Source: Planctomycetota bacterium (GTDB taxonomy: Bacteria; Planctomycetota; MHYJ01; WSZJ01). From it: a stretch of 33,334 nt of DNA. The position numbers and the translations under genes are program-made. Shown here piece after piece: positions 1 to 7,111 of the stretch (position 1 is the first letter of the stretch; each line of letters starts with the position of its first letter). Under the pieces are notes generated by a model. It made no database searches and was not told the origin of the DNA. It worked only from the letters and a program-made list of their open reading frames with translations. The stretch is taken from positions 1 through 33,334 of the forward strand of contig JACPRD010000210.1 of the NCBI GenBank assembly GCA_016190145.1, written 5' to 3'.

Positions 1-57
1 CCCCCCGCCCCCTCCGAAAACCCCGACGCGCGCGTCGTCCTCTTCTTCGATTCCTGA
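1..57 (+). CDS. C-terminal tail of an upstream gene (partial)
   Basis: Frame 1 is open from the left edge and stops with TGA at 55-57. The visible tail reads PPAPSENPDARVVLFFDS. The codons end mostly in C, as in neighbouring real genes. Too little is visible to name a family. The gene may instead be non-coding in this frame, so this is only a likely fragment. Confidence 0.4.
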   Translation, partial: PPAPSENPDARVVLFFDS

Positions 58-129
58 ACCTGAAACGACTGAGCGGTCGGCCTCGACCGCGTCCTGCGCC
101 GCCGGTTCGGCGTCGCGCCCGACATCGAT

Positions 130-390
130 ATGGAGAAGGGCACCGCGACGCTCGCGTTTGCGAAGGCGCCGGTACTCGACGTCGCGACATTCGCGCAGGC
201 GATGACGGAAGCGAGCCATCGGCTGCGCGCGGTGGGCGTCGAGTTGCGCGGCACGTTCGAGAGCGGGCGGTTTCGCGTGGCGGGAAGCGGCCAGGTCTTC
301 GAGGCCGCGGGTCCCGCCGGCCCGGCGCGCGTGCACGGCCGGCTCGAGCCGCTGGAGGCGCCGCGCCTGGTCGTCGACCGCGTGGAATAG
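130..390 (+). CDS. Small protein, weakly HMA-like (heavy-metal-associated fold)
   Basis: This encodes 86 residues from the first ATG. The frame is already open from position 73, and the residues before the ATG (VGLDRVLRRRFGV) look protein-like, but no usual start codon lies there. The pattern of a beta strand (GTATLAF), a helix (DVATFAQAMTEASHRLRAVG) and a strand (VELRGTF) resembles a cysteine-less HMA domain, followed by a second small beta-rich half ending VVDRVE. No metal-binding CxxC is present. There is no ribosome binding site before the ATG. A one-base indel near position 75 would join the frame to an upstream CTG-AAA-CGA-CTG-AGC stretch, so the true N-terminus may be lost to a frameshift. 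The HMA assignment is a guess from the secondary-structure pattern. Confidence 0.5.
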   Translation: MEKGTATLAFAKAPVLDVATFAQAMTEASHRLRAVGVELRGTFESGRFRVAGSGQVFEAAGPAGPARVHGRLEPLEAPRLVVDRVE

Positions 391-403
391 CCGGCCGCGA
401 TCC

Positions 404-432
404 TCTACATAATCGACTCCCGGCACTATACT
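404..432 (+). promoter_or_regulatory. Sigma-70-type promoter for the FAD oxidase, leaderless layout
   Basis: TCTACA at 404-409, a 17-nt spacer, and TATACT at 427-432. The -10 box ends 7 nt before the ATG at 440, and there is no Shine-Dalgarno sequence. The transcript is predicted to begin at or one base before the start codon. Confidence 0.55.
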
Positions 433-439
433 TAAGCGC

Positions 440-1888
440 ATGACACTTGCGACGGCCGCCCAGCCCCTGTCCGACCGCCTCGCGGCCCTCGTTGGCTCGG
501 AGCGCGTTTCGACCGACCCGGCGAAGCTGAAGGAGGCGGCGCGCGACCTGACGGAGGTGCGCGGGACGCCGCCGGACGCGATCGTGAAGCCGGACACGGT
601 GGAGCATGTGCAGGCGGTGCTGCGGTTCGCGAACGCGGAGAAGATTCCGGTCACGCCGGTCCTCTACAACACGAACGTCGGCGGGCTCGCGCTGCCGGCG
701 CACGGCGGGATCCTGCTCGACATGACGGGAATGAACCGGATCCTGGAAGTCCGGCCGGACGACCTCTACATGGTGCTGGAACCCGGCGTGCAGTGGGGGC
801 AGGTCAAGGAGCACCTCGACCGCAACTTTCCCCAGACGCGGTTCGCGTATTCGCTGTCGCCACCGGAAACTTCGGTCGTCGCCAATGCGCTCATGGACGG
901 GCTCCTGAACCTGTCGCTCCGATTCGGGACGTGCGCCGAATGGCTCAACGGCGTCGAGGCCGTCCTCCCCGACGGTACGATCGTCCGCACCGGCTCGCGC
1001 GCGTGGACCGACCAGCAGTGGTGCACCAACGCCCCCATGCCCGACCTCACCGGCCTCTTCATCAATTTCCACGGCACCACAGGCATCGTCACCAAGGCCT
1101 CTATCCGGATCCAGCAGTCGAAACGCCTCCGCCGGCGGTTCTTCCTCATGGGCTACGACGTCGACGCCGCGTTCGCCGTCGTGCGCGCGCTCGTGAAGGA
1201 AGAAATCTGCGACGACATCGGCATCCTCACGTGGCCCACCGCGAAAATGCTCTTCGGCGAGACGCGCCCCGTCTGGCGCGATCCCTCCGAGCCGCTCATG
1301 ATGCTCTACGCGGACATGTCCACGAACCGGCAGGCCGACCTCGACCTCCGGATGTCGATCCTCGACGAAATCCTCGCCGCCGCGCGCGCGAAAGGCGCGA
1401 AGTTCCAGGGCCCCCTCGACGTCCGCGACCTCGTGAAAATCGAGCCTCGCTTCCAGAAGTTCGCCGAGTTCCCCACCCGCCTCGATTTCCTGCTCGACCA
1501 CAAGGGCGGCGGCCTCTCGTGGGTCGGGACGTACGGGCCGACGAGCCGCTGGGAAGAAGGCACGAAGCTCTCGATGAAGATCATGGAGGAGCACGGGTTT
1601 CCGCCGCTTGCGGTGGCGCGGCCGATGGCGCAGTCGCATTTCGGCGTGCTGCGGCTGATCGAAACGTTCGACCGCGACGATCCGGCGCAGGTCGCGGCGG
1701 TGGCGAAGGTCAACATGGCGCTCGTGGACGCGCTTCTGCCAATGGGATTCGTCCCCTACAAGACGCCCGCCTGGGTGCATGCGCGCTACGGCGACAAGCT
1801 CGACCCCGGGTTCCGCGAGCTGCTCAACCGCGTCCGAAAGGTCATGGATCCGAACGGGATTCTCAATCCGGGAAAGTGGTCCGTATGA
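440..1888 (+). CDS. FAD-binding oxidoreductase (GlcD / vanillyl-alcohol oxidase superfamily)
   Basis: This is a 482-residue flavoenzyme. The N-terminal half is the PCMH-type FAD domain: an IVKPDTVEHVQAVLRFA strand-helix, then NVGGLALPAHGGILLDMTGM where the FAD pyrophosphate loop belongs, then LEPGVQWGQVKEHL. FHGTTGIVTKASIRIQ and the C-terminal ending MDPNGILNPGKW are typical of FAD-linked oxidases of the GlcD/VAO type, which oxidise hydroxyl-bearing or phenolic substrates. The substrate cannot be read from the sequence. Length is normal for the family. The ATG at 440 is chosen because a TATACT box lies 7 nt upstream. A PLP enzyme gene follows on the same strand after a palindromic repeat. Codon endings switch from mixed/G to C near 930 and back to G near 1530. 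Confidence 0.85.
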   Translation: MTLATAAQPLSDRLAALVGSERVSTDPAKLKEAARDLTEVRGTPPDAIVKPDTVEHVQAVLRFANAEKIPVTPVLYNTNVGGLALPAHGGILLDMTGMNRILEVRPDDLYMVLEPGVQWGQVKEHLDRNFPQTRFAYSLSPPETSVVANALMDGLLNLSLRFGTCAEWLNGVEAVLPDGTIVRTGSRAWTDQQWCTNAPMPDLTGLFINFHGTTGIVTKASIRIQQSKRLRRRFFLMGYDVDAAFAVVRALVKEEICDDIGILTWPTAKMLFGETRPVWRDPSEPLMMLYADMSTNRQADLDLRMSILDEILAAARAKGAKFQGPLDVRDLVKIEPRFQKFAEFPTRLDFLLDHKGGGLSWVGTYGPTSRWEEGTKLSMKIMEEHGFPPLAVARPMAQSHFGVLRLIETFDRDDPAQVAAVAKVNMALVDALLPMGFVPYKTPAWVHARYGDKLDPGFRELLNRVRKVMDPNGILNPGKWSV

Positions 1889-1898
1889 AACATCGTTT

Positions 1899-1974
1899 CG
1901 TGCCTCGTGCCTCGTGCTTCGTTCCGGTCGTCCGGCGCGGGATGCGATGAACGAAGCACGAAGCACGAAGCACG
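1899..1974 (+). repeat. Intergenic inverted repeat A, arms made of a 7-nt word
   Basis: The left arm is 1899-1924 and the right arm 1949-1974, 26 nt each with 24 of 26 positions pairing, around a 24-nt loop. Each arm is about three and a half tandem copies of a 7-nt word (CGTGCCT/CGTGCTT on the left, ACGAAGC on the right). The right arm ends on the first base of the GTG proposed as start of the next gene. An ATG lies at the edge of the right arm (1947). Confidence 0.85.
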
Positions 1975-2972
1975 TGTCGCGGCCGCTTTTCGCGCGATGG
2001 CCGAAACTCGCCGAGACCGCCCCCATCGTCGAGCTGGGCGACTTCCCCACCCCCGTCGCCCCCCTTCCGAAACTCGGCGCACAATGGGGCCTCAATCTCT
2101 GGGTGAAGCGCGACGACATCACCGGCGCCGCGTTCGGCGGGAACAAAGTGAGGAAGCTCGAGTTCCTTCTCGCCGATGCGCAGGCGCGCGCGAAACGCAT
2201 CTGGGCCTACGCCGTCACCGGCTCGAACTGGGCCGTCGCCGTCGCGCACTACGCGAAATCCGTCGGACTTCCCGTCGACCTGCTGCTGTTCAAGCGGCCG
2301 ATGAATCCCTACCTGGAAGGGAATCTCGCGCTCGCGCGACGCCTCGCGCGGTCCGTGCAGATCACCCGCAGCGTCATGACGATTCCCTTCAACGGCGCCG
2401 TGCAGTGGCTCAAAGGCGAGCGCACGTACATCATGCCCCCGGGCGGATCTTCGGCGCTTTCGTCGCTCGGCTACATCAACGCCGGGCTGGAGCTGGCCGA
2501 CCAAGTGAAAGCCGGCCTTCTCCCGAAACCCGACGTCATCGTCGCCGCGCTCGGCACCGGCGGCACCCTCGCCGGCATCCTCGCCGGCCTCCGCCTCGGC
2601 GGCCTCGACGCCCGCGTCCTCGGCATCCGCGTCAGCGACCGCATCATCTCCAACGCCACCCTCACCGCCCGCCTCGCCCGCCGCGCCGCCGCCCTCCTCG
2701 CCCGCCGCGCCGGCGAAGACTCCGCCGTCGTCCCCGTCCGCGCCGCCGACTTCCGCGTCGTCCACGACTTCATCGGCGGCGGCTACGGCGTCCCCACCGC
2801 CGAAGGCGACGCCGCCGCCCACGAACTGGCCGAGCTGGAAGGGCTGAAGGCCGAATCGACATACACGGCCAAGGCGCTCGCGGGGCTCAAGGCGCTGGCG
2901 CCGACGCTGCCGAAGGGATCGCGGGTGCTGTTCTGGCTGACATGTAATTCGCGGGAGACTGGGAAGCTCTAA
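1974..2972 (+). CDS. PLP-dependent enzyme, D-cysteine desulfhydrase / ACC deaminase family
   Basis: This is a fold-type II PLP enzyme of about 332 residues. GGNKVRKLEFLL carries the PLP lysine. VTGSNWAVAVAHYAK follows, ALGTGGTLAGILAGL is the phosphate-binding loop, and WVKRDDITG is the family signature near the N-terminus. Members deaminate or desulfhydrate small amino acids such as D-cysteine or ACC, and the substrate is not decided by the sequence. The GTG at 1974 gives SRPLFARWPKLAETAPIVEL, a usual beginning for this family. The ATG at 1947 would add nine residues translated entirely from repeat A and is less likely. Neither start has a clear ribosome binding site. Wobble bases are almost all C from about 2010 to 2830 and then mostly G to the stop. 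Confidence 0.82.
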   Translation: MSRPLFARWPKLAETAPIVELGDFPTPVAPLPKLGAQWGLNLWVKRDDITGAAFGGNKVRKLEFLLADAQARAKRIWAYAVTGSNWAVAVAHYAKSVGLPVDLLLFKRPMNPYLEGNLALARRLARSVQITRSVMTIPFNGAVQWLKGERTYIMPPGGSSALSSLGYINAGLELADQVKAGLLPKPDVIVAALGTGGTLAGILAGLRLGGLDARVLGIRVSDRIISNATLTARLARRAAALLARRAGEDSAVVPVRAADFRVVHDFIGGGYGVPTAEGDAAAHELAELEGLKAESTYTAKALAGLKALAPTLPKGSRVLFWLTCNSRETGKL

Positions 2973-2986
2973 GAAGGGCTGACGTG

Positions 2987-3048
2987 CAACTTCAACTTCC
3001 AAGGTTTCAACTTCAGGTAATCTCCAACTTCAAAGAGACAACTTCAAC
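2987..3048 (+). repeat. Solo arm B1 of the CAACTTC-word repeat
   Basis: This is an AT-richer stretch of repeated CAACTTC/CTTCAA words starting 14 nt after the PLP gene stop. It aligns, with small gaps, to the left arm of the full element at 20917-20971: both have a run CAACTTCAAC, then GTTTCAACTTCA, then GACAACTTCAA. No opposing GAAGTTG arm lies nearby, so this is a solo or decayed copy. Confidence 0.75.
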
Positions 3049-3050
3049 GC

Positions 3051-3173
3051 AGCGCCGTCTGGGCCGGTGATCCGTACGGAGATCAGGACGTCCGATCCGG
3101 CGGGTATGAACTGTTCGATCAGTGCGGCAATGGCCGCGACCTGATCGTAACGCTCCCCGCCCGGCCTCACTGA
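3051..3173. pseudogene. Possible gene remnant next to repeat B1 (strand ambiguous)
   Basis: The stretch is not repeat and reads as plausible protein in two directions. On + it gives SAVWAGDPYGDQDVRSGGY then ELFDQCGNGRDLIVTLPARPH with a stop at 3171-3173, and no start codon after B1. On - (start GTG at 3170, stop at 3030-3032 inside B1) it gives ERYDQVAAIAALIEQFIPAG then SDVLISVRITGPDGAA. The two frames have similar third-position GC, so the strand cannot be settled. It may be the stub of a gene cut by the repeat. I do not recognise either sequence. Confidence 0.3.
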
Positions 3174-3187
3174 CCGCGGTCCCCCGC

Positions 3188-3216
3188 TTCCCACTTCGCC
3201 CCCCCTGTCGTACGCT
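3188..3216 (+). promoter_or_regulatory. Weak promoter for the zinc-ribbon gene, leaderless layout
   Basis: TTCCCA at 3188-3193, a 17-nt spacer, and TACGCT at 3211-3216, ending 7 nt before the GTG at 3224. No ribosome binding site is seen. The spacing matches the promoters before 440 and 22822. Confidence 0.4.
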
Positions 3217-3223
3217 TCACCCC

Positions 3224-3532
3224 GTGAACCAGTTCCTCCGCAACGCCCTCATGGTCCTCGTCTGGATCGCGGTCGCCGCGGGCGTCGTGTGGCTTGGCGT
3301 GCGGTTTCAGCGGCACCTGATGCCGTTCCTGTGCGTAGTCTCGGTGCTGCTGCCGTTCCTCTACATCATGGTCTGCGTGCTTTACCCTTCGTGGGGGGAC
3401 ACGAAATGTCCGAAGTGCGGCAAGGCGGCGCTGGTGCGGCCGGACAAGTCGGTGCCGGTGGGGGTGGTGTGCACGGCGTGCGGATTCCGGGACGACGACA
3501 TGTACCGGCCGTACCTGAATGAAATGTACTGA
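3224..3532 (+). CDS. Small membrane protein with C-terminal zinc ribbon
   Basis: The protein is 102 residues from GTG 3224. Two hydrophobic helices come first (roughly residues 6-27 and 32-54: ALMVLVWIAVAAGVVWLGV and LMPFLCVVSVLLPFLYIMV). A soluble tail then carries CPKCG and, about 20 residues later, CTACG, the four cysteines of a zinc ribbon. The role is unknown. Zinc ribbons after membrane anchors often hold protein or nucleic-acid contacts at the membrane, but nothing here shows a partner. The frame is open further upstream, but that part is not protein-like and crosses the 3051-3173 remnant, so the GTG start with its -10 box 7 nt upstream is preferred. Confidence 0.7.
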   Translation: MNQFLRNALMVLVWIAVAAGVVWLGVRFQRHLMPFLCVVSVLLPFLYIMVCVLYPSWGDTKCPKCGKAALVRPDKSVPVGVVCTACGFRDDDMYRPYLNEMY

Positions 3533-3638
3533 TCCTGCGGGTGGCCGCGTCGGCTCGTCGAGACCTTCGTCGTCATGTCAGGTCAGATAGCATCTTGCTC
3601 GTGCGGAATCAACGTCCACCTCTCGCCCATCCCACGCC

Positions 3639-3674
3639 CTTCAACGCCGAACTCCGAACGCCGAACTCCGAACG
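3639..3674 (+). repeat. Repeat arm C-left (7-nt word CCGAACT), 3' side of the tricorn-like gene
   Basis: The arm has about four tandem copies of a 7-nt word (CCGAACT/CCGAACG) after CTTCAACG. Its reverse complement is found at 7029-7063, with 33 of 35 positions matching. The two arms bracket the whole 3.26-kb gene between them. The arm ends 6 nt from the stop codon of that gene. Confidence 0.8.
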
Positions 3675-3679
3675 TGGCG

Positions 3680-6600
3680 TTACCGTTCGCTGGCCTTCTT
3701 CAGTTCCGGCCGCGGCTGCGCCTTCCACGCTTTGACGTCATCGAGAAGCGCCGCGACGGCCGCGTCGAGCTGCACGTCGACGCCGCGGGGCATCTCGCCG
3801 GGGCGGGGCCAGAGGACGATGTCGGGGACGCAGCCGTTGAGCTCCATGTCCTGCCCGGTGTCGCGCAGGAACCAGCCGCGGGTGGGCATGCGGAGGAAAC
3901 CGACATCCATCACGGCCGAGCCGCCGGTCGAAATCACGCCTCCCGCGGTCGGCACGCCGACCACCCTTCCCCGCTTGAGCGTTTTGACGGCGTGGCTGAA
4001 GATCTCGGCGTTGGAGAAGGAGTTCTGGTTGCAGAGGACGACGATGGGCTTGTCCCAGGTCGCGTAGACGCGCCGGTCCTGCGGGTAGCCGGGGCCGCCG
4101 CCGCGCGGGACCGTGACGGCGTGCGTCGGCTGCGTGAGGATCGTGAGGAGATGGTCCGCGGTGAAACCGCCGCCGTTCTCGCGGACGTCGATCACGAGGC
4201 CGTCCTTGCCGCAGCCCACGGCGTAGAGCTCGCGCTCGAACTGCTGGAAGCTGGGCCAGTCCATGCCGCGGATGTGCAGGTAGCCGAGCGTGCCGCCGGA
4301 AGCGGCGTCGACCTTCGCGCGCGTGTCCTTCACCCACTTGCGGTAGAGGATGCCGGGGACCTCGTTCCATCCCGCGGGCCGGAGAGCCGCCGTCCGGACG
4401 CGGTTGGCGGATTTGACGCGCTGCGTCATGACGCGCGGGGCTTCCGAGTCCAGGACGTGCAGGCGGATCTCCCGGTCGAGCGGGCCGTTGAGAAGAGCCA
4501 CCAGGTCGGCGCCGGGGTCGACGCGCGTGCCGTCGATCTTGACGACGACGTCGCCGGCGTCGAGCTTCGACGTCGCCCGGTCGGCGGGGCCGTCCGCCAC
4601 GACCTCCGCGATCCGCAGGCCGGGGCCGGGCCACGCGGCGTCCCACCGGATCCCGAGCCACGGCGTCGCGGGCTGCCACGCGTCCGGCGGCCGCCAGGAC
4701 TCGCGGTTGGAGTAGAACCCGAGGTGCGAGCCGTTCAGTTCGCCCAGCATCAGGTTCACACAGTCGGAGAGCGCGCGGGCATCGGGAGAAGCGGCCACCT
4801 CCTCGTACTTGCGACGGACCGCTTCCCAGTCGCGGTTGTTCAGCCGCCCGTCGTACCAGTTGTCGCGCATGAGCCGCCAGGCGCGCAGGAACGCGGCGCG
4901 GTTGCGCGCCGCGAGGTCGACTTCCTGCCGGGCCGCGAACGCGTACGCCTTGACGTCGTTTCCCTTCACCATTCCGGGCAGCCCCTCGGAGAGCCAGAGA
5001 ATCTGGTCGTCCGCCTCGACCCACCGCGCGCGCGTCCCGGTCTTCGCCGTGATCGTCTTCGGCGCGCCCGGCTCCGGGAACTCCACCGAGCGCGTGTCGC
5101 GCCCGCCCGCCCACGACGCCGTGAACGCCAGCCGCTTCGAATCGTGCTTCCAGAACAGCCCGCCCTCCTCGACGTCGGCCGTCGCGATGCGCCGCACGCG
5201 CTCGTGGATCAGGTCGAAATCGATCGCGACCGCGTCGGGGCCCTTCCCTCTCTTCTTCTTCTCCTGCCCGCGCTCCTCCGGTTTCCCGTCGCCCTCCTTG
5301 CGCTCCTTCTTCATCTTCTCGAGCGCCTCGTCGAGCGTGCGCTCGCGCTTCGCCTTCTCGTCGTCTTCGCGCCGGAGCCACACGTACCAGACGTCGACCT
5401 CCTTGTCGTGGCGCCGTCCGACGAAGGCCAGCACGCGCCCGTCCGGAGACCACGCGGGGCCGTATTCGTTGTCGGGGTGGCGCGACACGTTCACGGGCTC
5501 GTTCGAGCCGTCGGCGCGCCGGATCCAGATGTCGCGGTTGAAGTCGGCGTCGTCGAGCGCGTAGGCGATCCAGCGGCCGTCGGGAGACCAGTCGTAGTCG
5601 GGCTCGTTCCACGACTGGAAGAGCCGCTTCTGGTCCGTGCCGTCCGGCTTCATCGTCCAGAGATCGCCGCTTCCCTTCACGAACGCCACGCGCGAGCCGT
5701 CCGGCGAGGGCTGCACCGCGGTCTCGCCCGGCTCGTCGTCCGTCAGCTTCTTCAGCGCGAACCCGTCGTTCTGCCACCAGTACTTCGCGGGGTCGCGCCG
5801 CTCGGCGCGCCAGAGATCCGCGCGGCCGCCGGCGTCGCTCGCGAAAATGATCCCGTTCCCGTCGGCGGTGAACGCCGGGTCGCGTTCTTCTTCGGAAGTG
5901 CGCGTCACCTGTCGCGGCTCGCGCAGAACCGTGTCCATGACCCAGACGTCGCCGCCGGCCACGAACGCAACCTCGAGGCCGTCGGATGTGAAGCTGAGGT
6001 CGTCGGCCTTCGCCACCGACCGCCGCTCGAGCGGCGCCGGGGTCACGTCGGCCGCCGCCGAAATCTCGATCCGCGCGGGCTCCGCGTCCCGGCCCGGACG
6101 GAAACGGTACAGGTCGAACAGCACCCGGAACACGACCGTCGATCCGTCGCGCGAAACGCAGGGGAAGACGAAGGCGTCCTCCTTGAAGCGCGTCAGCGCA
6201 CGCGTCGCGCCCGTCGAAAGATCCAGCTCTCGCAGGTTGTAGACTCCGTCCTCCGCGCCGCAGTACCAGAGCGCCCCGCCGTCCGCGCGCCAGAGCGGCC
6301 AGCGGCACTCCGTCGCGAGCCCCAGCACCTGCCGGAACTTTCCCTCTTCGTACAGCCACACCTGCGCCGCCGACGACCCGCGATATCCCTTCCGCCACCA
6401 CGCCGTCCCCTCGCGCACGAACGCCATCCGCTTCCCGTCGGGCGACAGCCGTCCCGCGTCGCCGTAGTCGTCGAAGATCATCTCGGGCTGTTTCTGGCCG
6501 GCGCGATCGATTTTCCAGAAGCGTGCGGAGCCGGCCCAGTGGGTATCGGCGGCGCTGCGGGCGAGGAGCGAGGCGCCGTCGGGGTACCAGTCCTGGAGGG

Positions 6601-6940
6601 AGAACCCCGCGGTGTGGATCGTGAGGGGCCGGGGTTCGCCTCCCGCCGCGGGCATGAGGAAGATCTGCCGGCCGAGGCCGCGATCGCTGGTGAAGGCGAT
6701 TTCCGCGCCGTCGGGGGAGAACGCCGGCTCGCCGTCCTCGGCCGGGTGCGACGTCAGCCGCCGCGCCGTACCGCCTTCCACCGCCACGGCCCAGAGGTCC
6801 CCGCGCCAGGAAAACGCGACCGTCTTCCCGTCCGGCGAGAGCGCCGGCGCGGAGGCCAGGCGGATCGGCACTGGCTGCTGGGCGAAGGCGAGGTGCGGGA
6901 AGAGAACGGCGACGAGACACGCTGAGAGAATCCGAGGCAT
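3680..6940 (-). CDS. Secreted tricorn-like protease (TolB/PD40 propellers, PDZ, S41 serine peptidase)
   Basis: The protein has 1086 residues. A signal peptide (MPRILSACLVAVLFPHLAFA, cut before QQP) sends it to the periplasm. Residues about 25-520 hold many SPDG-type PD40 beta-propeller repeats (SPDGKTVAF, SPDGAEIAF, SPDGRWIAY, SPDGRVLAF). A very charged Lys/Glu linker lies at about 523-567. The tricorn core follows: Ser-His in LNGSHLG (about 738-739), a PDZ domain at about 757-842 (DAGDVVVKIDG), the nucleophile region NQNSFSNAE with Ser about 976, and Glu about 1033 in DMELNG. These match the tricorn Ser/His/Ser/Glu set, so it is probably an active peptidase that trims peptides. The ATG at 6940 is chosen over that at 6994 because it begins the signal peptide and has GGAG 6 nt upstream. 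TATCCT at 6973-6978 (minus) may be the -10 box. The gene is bracketed by inverted arms C-left and C-right. Confidence 0.92.
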   Translation of the reverse strand: MPRILSACLVAVLFPHLAFAQQPVPIRLASAPALSPDGKTVAFSWRGDLWAVAVEGGTARRLTSHPAEDGEPAFSPDGAEIAFTSDRGLGRQIFLMPAAGGEPRPLTIHTAGFSLQDWYPDGASLLARSAADTHWAGSARFWKIDRAGQKQPEMIFDDYGDAGRLSPDGKRMAFVREGTAWWRKGYRGSSAAQVWLYEEGKFRQVLGLATECRWPLWRADGGALWYCGAEDGVYNLRELDLSTGATRALTRFKEDAFVFPCVSRDGSTVVFRVLFDLYRFRPGRDAEPARIEISAAADVTPAPLERRSVAKADDLSFTSDGLEVAFVAGGDVWVMDTVLREPRQVTRTSEEERDPAFTADGNGIIFASDAGGRADLWRAERRDPAKYWWQNDGFALKKLTDDEPGETAVQPSPDGSRVAFVKGSGDLWTMKPDGTDQKRLFQSWNEPDYDWSPDGRWIAYALDDADFNRDIWIRRADGSNEPVNVSRHPDNEYGPAWSPDGRVLAFVGRRHDKEVDVWYVWLRREDDEKAKRERTLDEALEKMKKERKEGDGKPEERGQEKKKRGKGPDAVAIDFDLIHERVRRIATADVEEGGLFWKHDSKRLAFTASWAGGRDTRSVEFPEPGAPKTITAKTGTRARWVEADDQILWLSEGLPGMVKGNDVKAYAFAARQEVDLAARNRAAFLRAWRLMRDNWYDGRLNNRDWEAVRRKYEEVAASPDARALSDCVNLMLGELNGSHLGFYSNRESWRPPDAWQPATPWLGIRWDAAWPGPGLRIAEVVADGPADRATSKLDAGDVVVKIDGTRVDPGADLVALLNGPLDREIRLHVLDSEAPRVMTQRVKSANRVRTAALRPAGWNEVPGILYRKWVKDTRAKVDAASGGTLGYLHIRGMDWPSFQQFERELYAVGCGKDGLVIDVRENGGGFTADHLLTILTQPTHAVTVPRGGGPGYPQDRRVYATWDKPIVVLCNQNSFSNAEIFSHAVKTLKRGRVVGVPTAGGVISTGGSAVMDVGFLRMPTRGWFLRDTGQDMELNGCVPDIVLWPRPGEMPRGVDVQLDAAVAALLDDVKAWKAQPRPELKKASER

Positions 6941-7028
6941 CCGAGGCTCCGTGGGTTGGATCGAGCCCGCACAGGATAGCGTTCCGGCGAACACTCAGAG
7001 CCGCAATTTCGCGGCTGAGGTGCGCCGG

Positions 7029-7063
7029 GTTCGGAGTTCGGAGTTCGGTGTTCGGCGTTGAAG
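7029..7063 (+). repeat. Repeat arm C-right (inverted copy of C-left)
   Basis: GTTCGGA-type 7-nt words are followed by CGTTGAAG. Its reverse complement matches 3639-3673 at 33 of 35 positions. It lies between the promoter side of the tricorn-like gene and the stop of the next minus-strand gene. Confidence 0.8.
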
Positions 7064-7111
7064 CTCCGCGGAGGGGCCGTTGAATCGAATCGTTGTCGTA
7101 CGAATGCGCTT

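Noticed and set aside
1947..1973. The ATG at 1947 as the start of the PLP enzyme
   Set aside because: The nine added residues come wholly from repeat arm A. GTG 1974 gives the normal family N-terminus, though this is not proven.
3575..6925. Very long plus-strand ORF of 1116 codons opposite the tricorn-like gene
   Set aside because: It is Arg/Pro/His-rich with no domain pattern and mirrors the GC-rich wobble of the minus-strand gene, which has a signal peptide and a full catalytic set.
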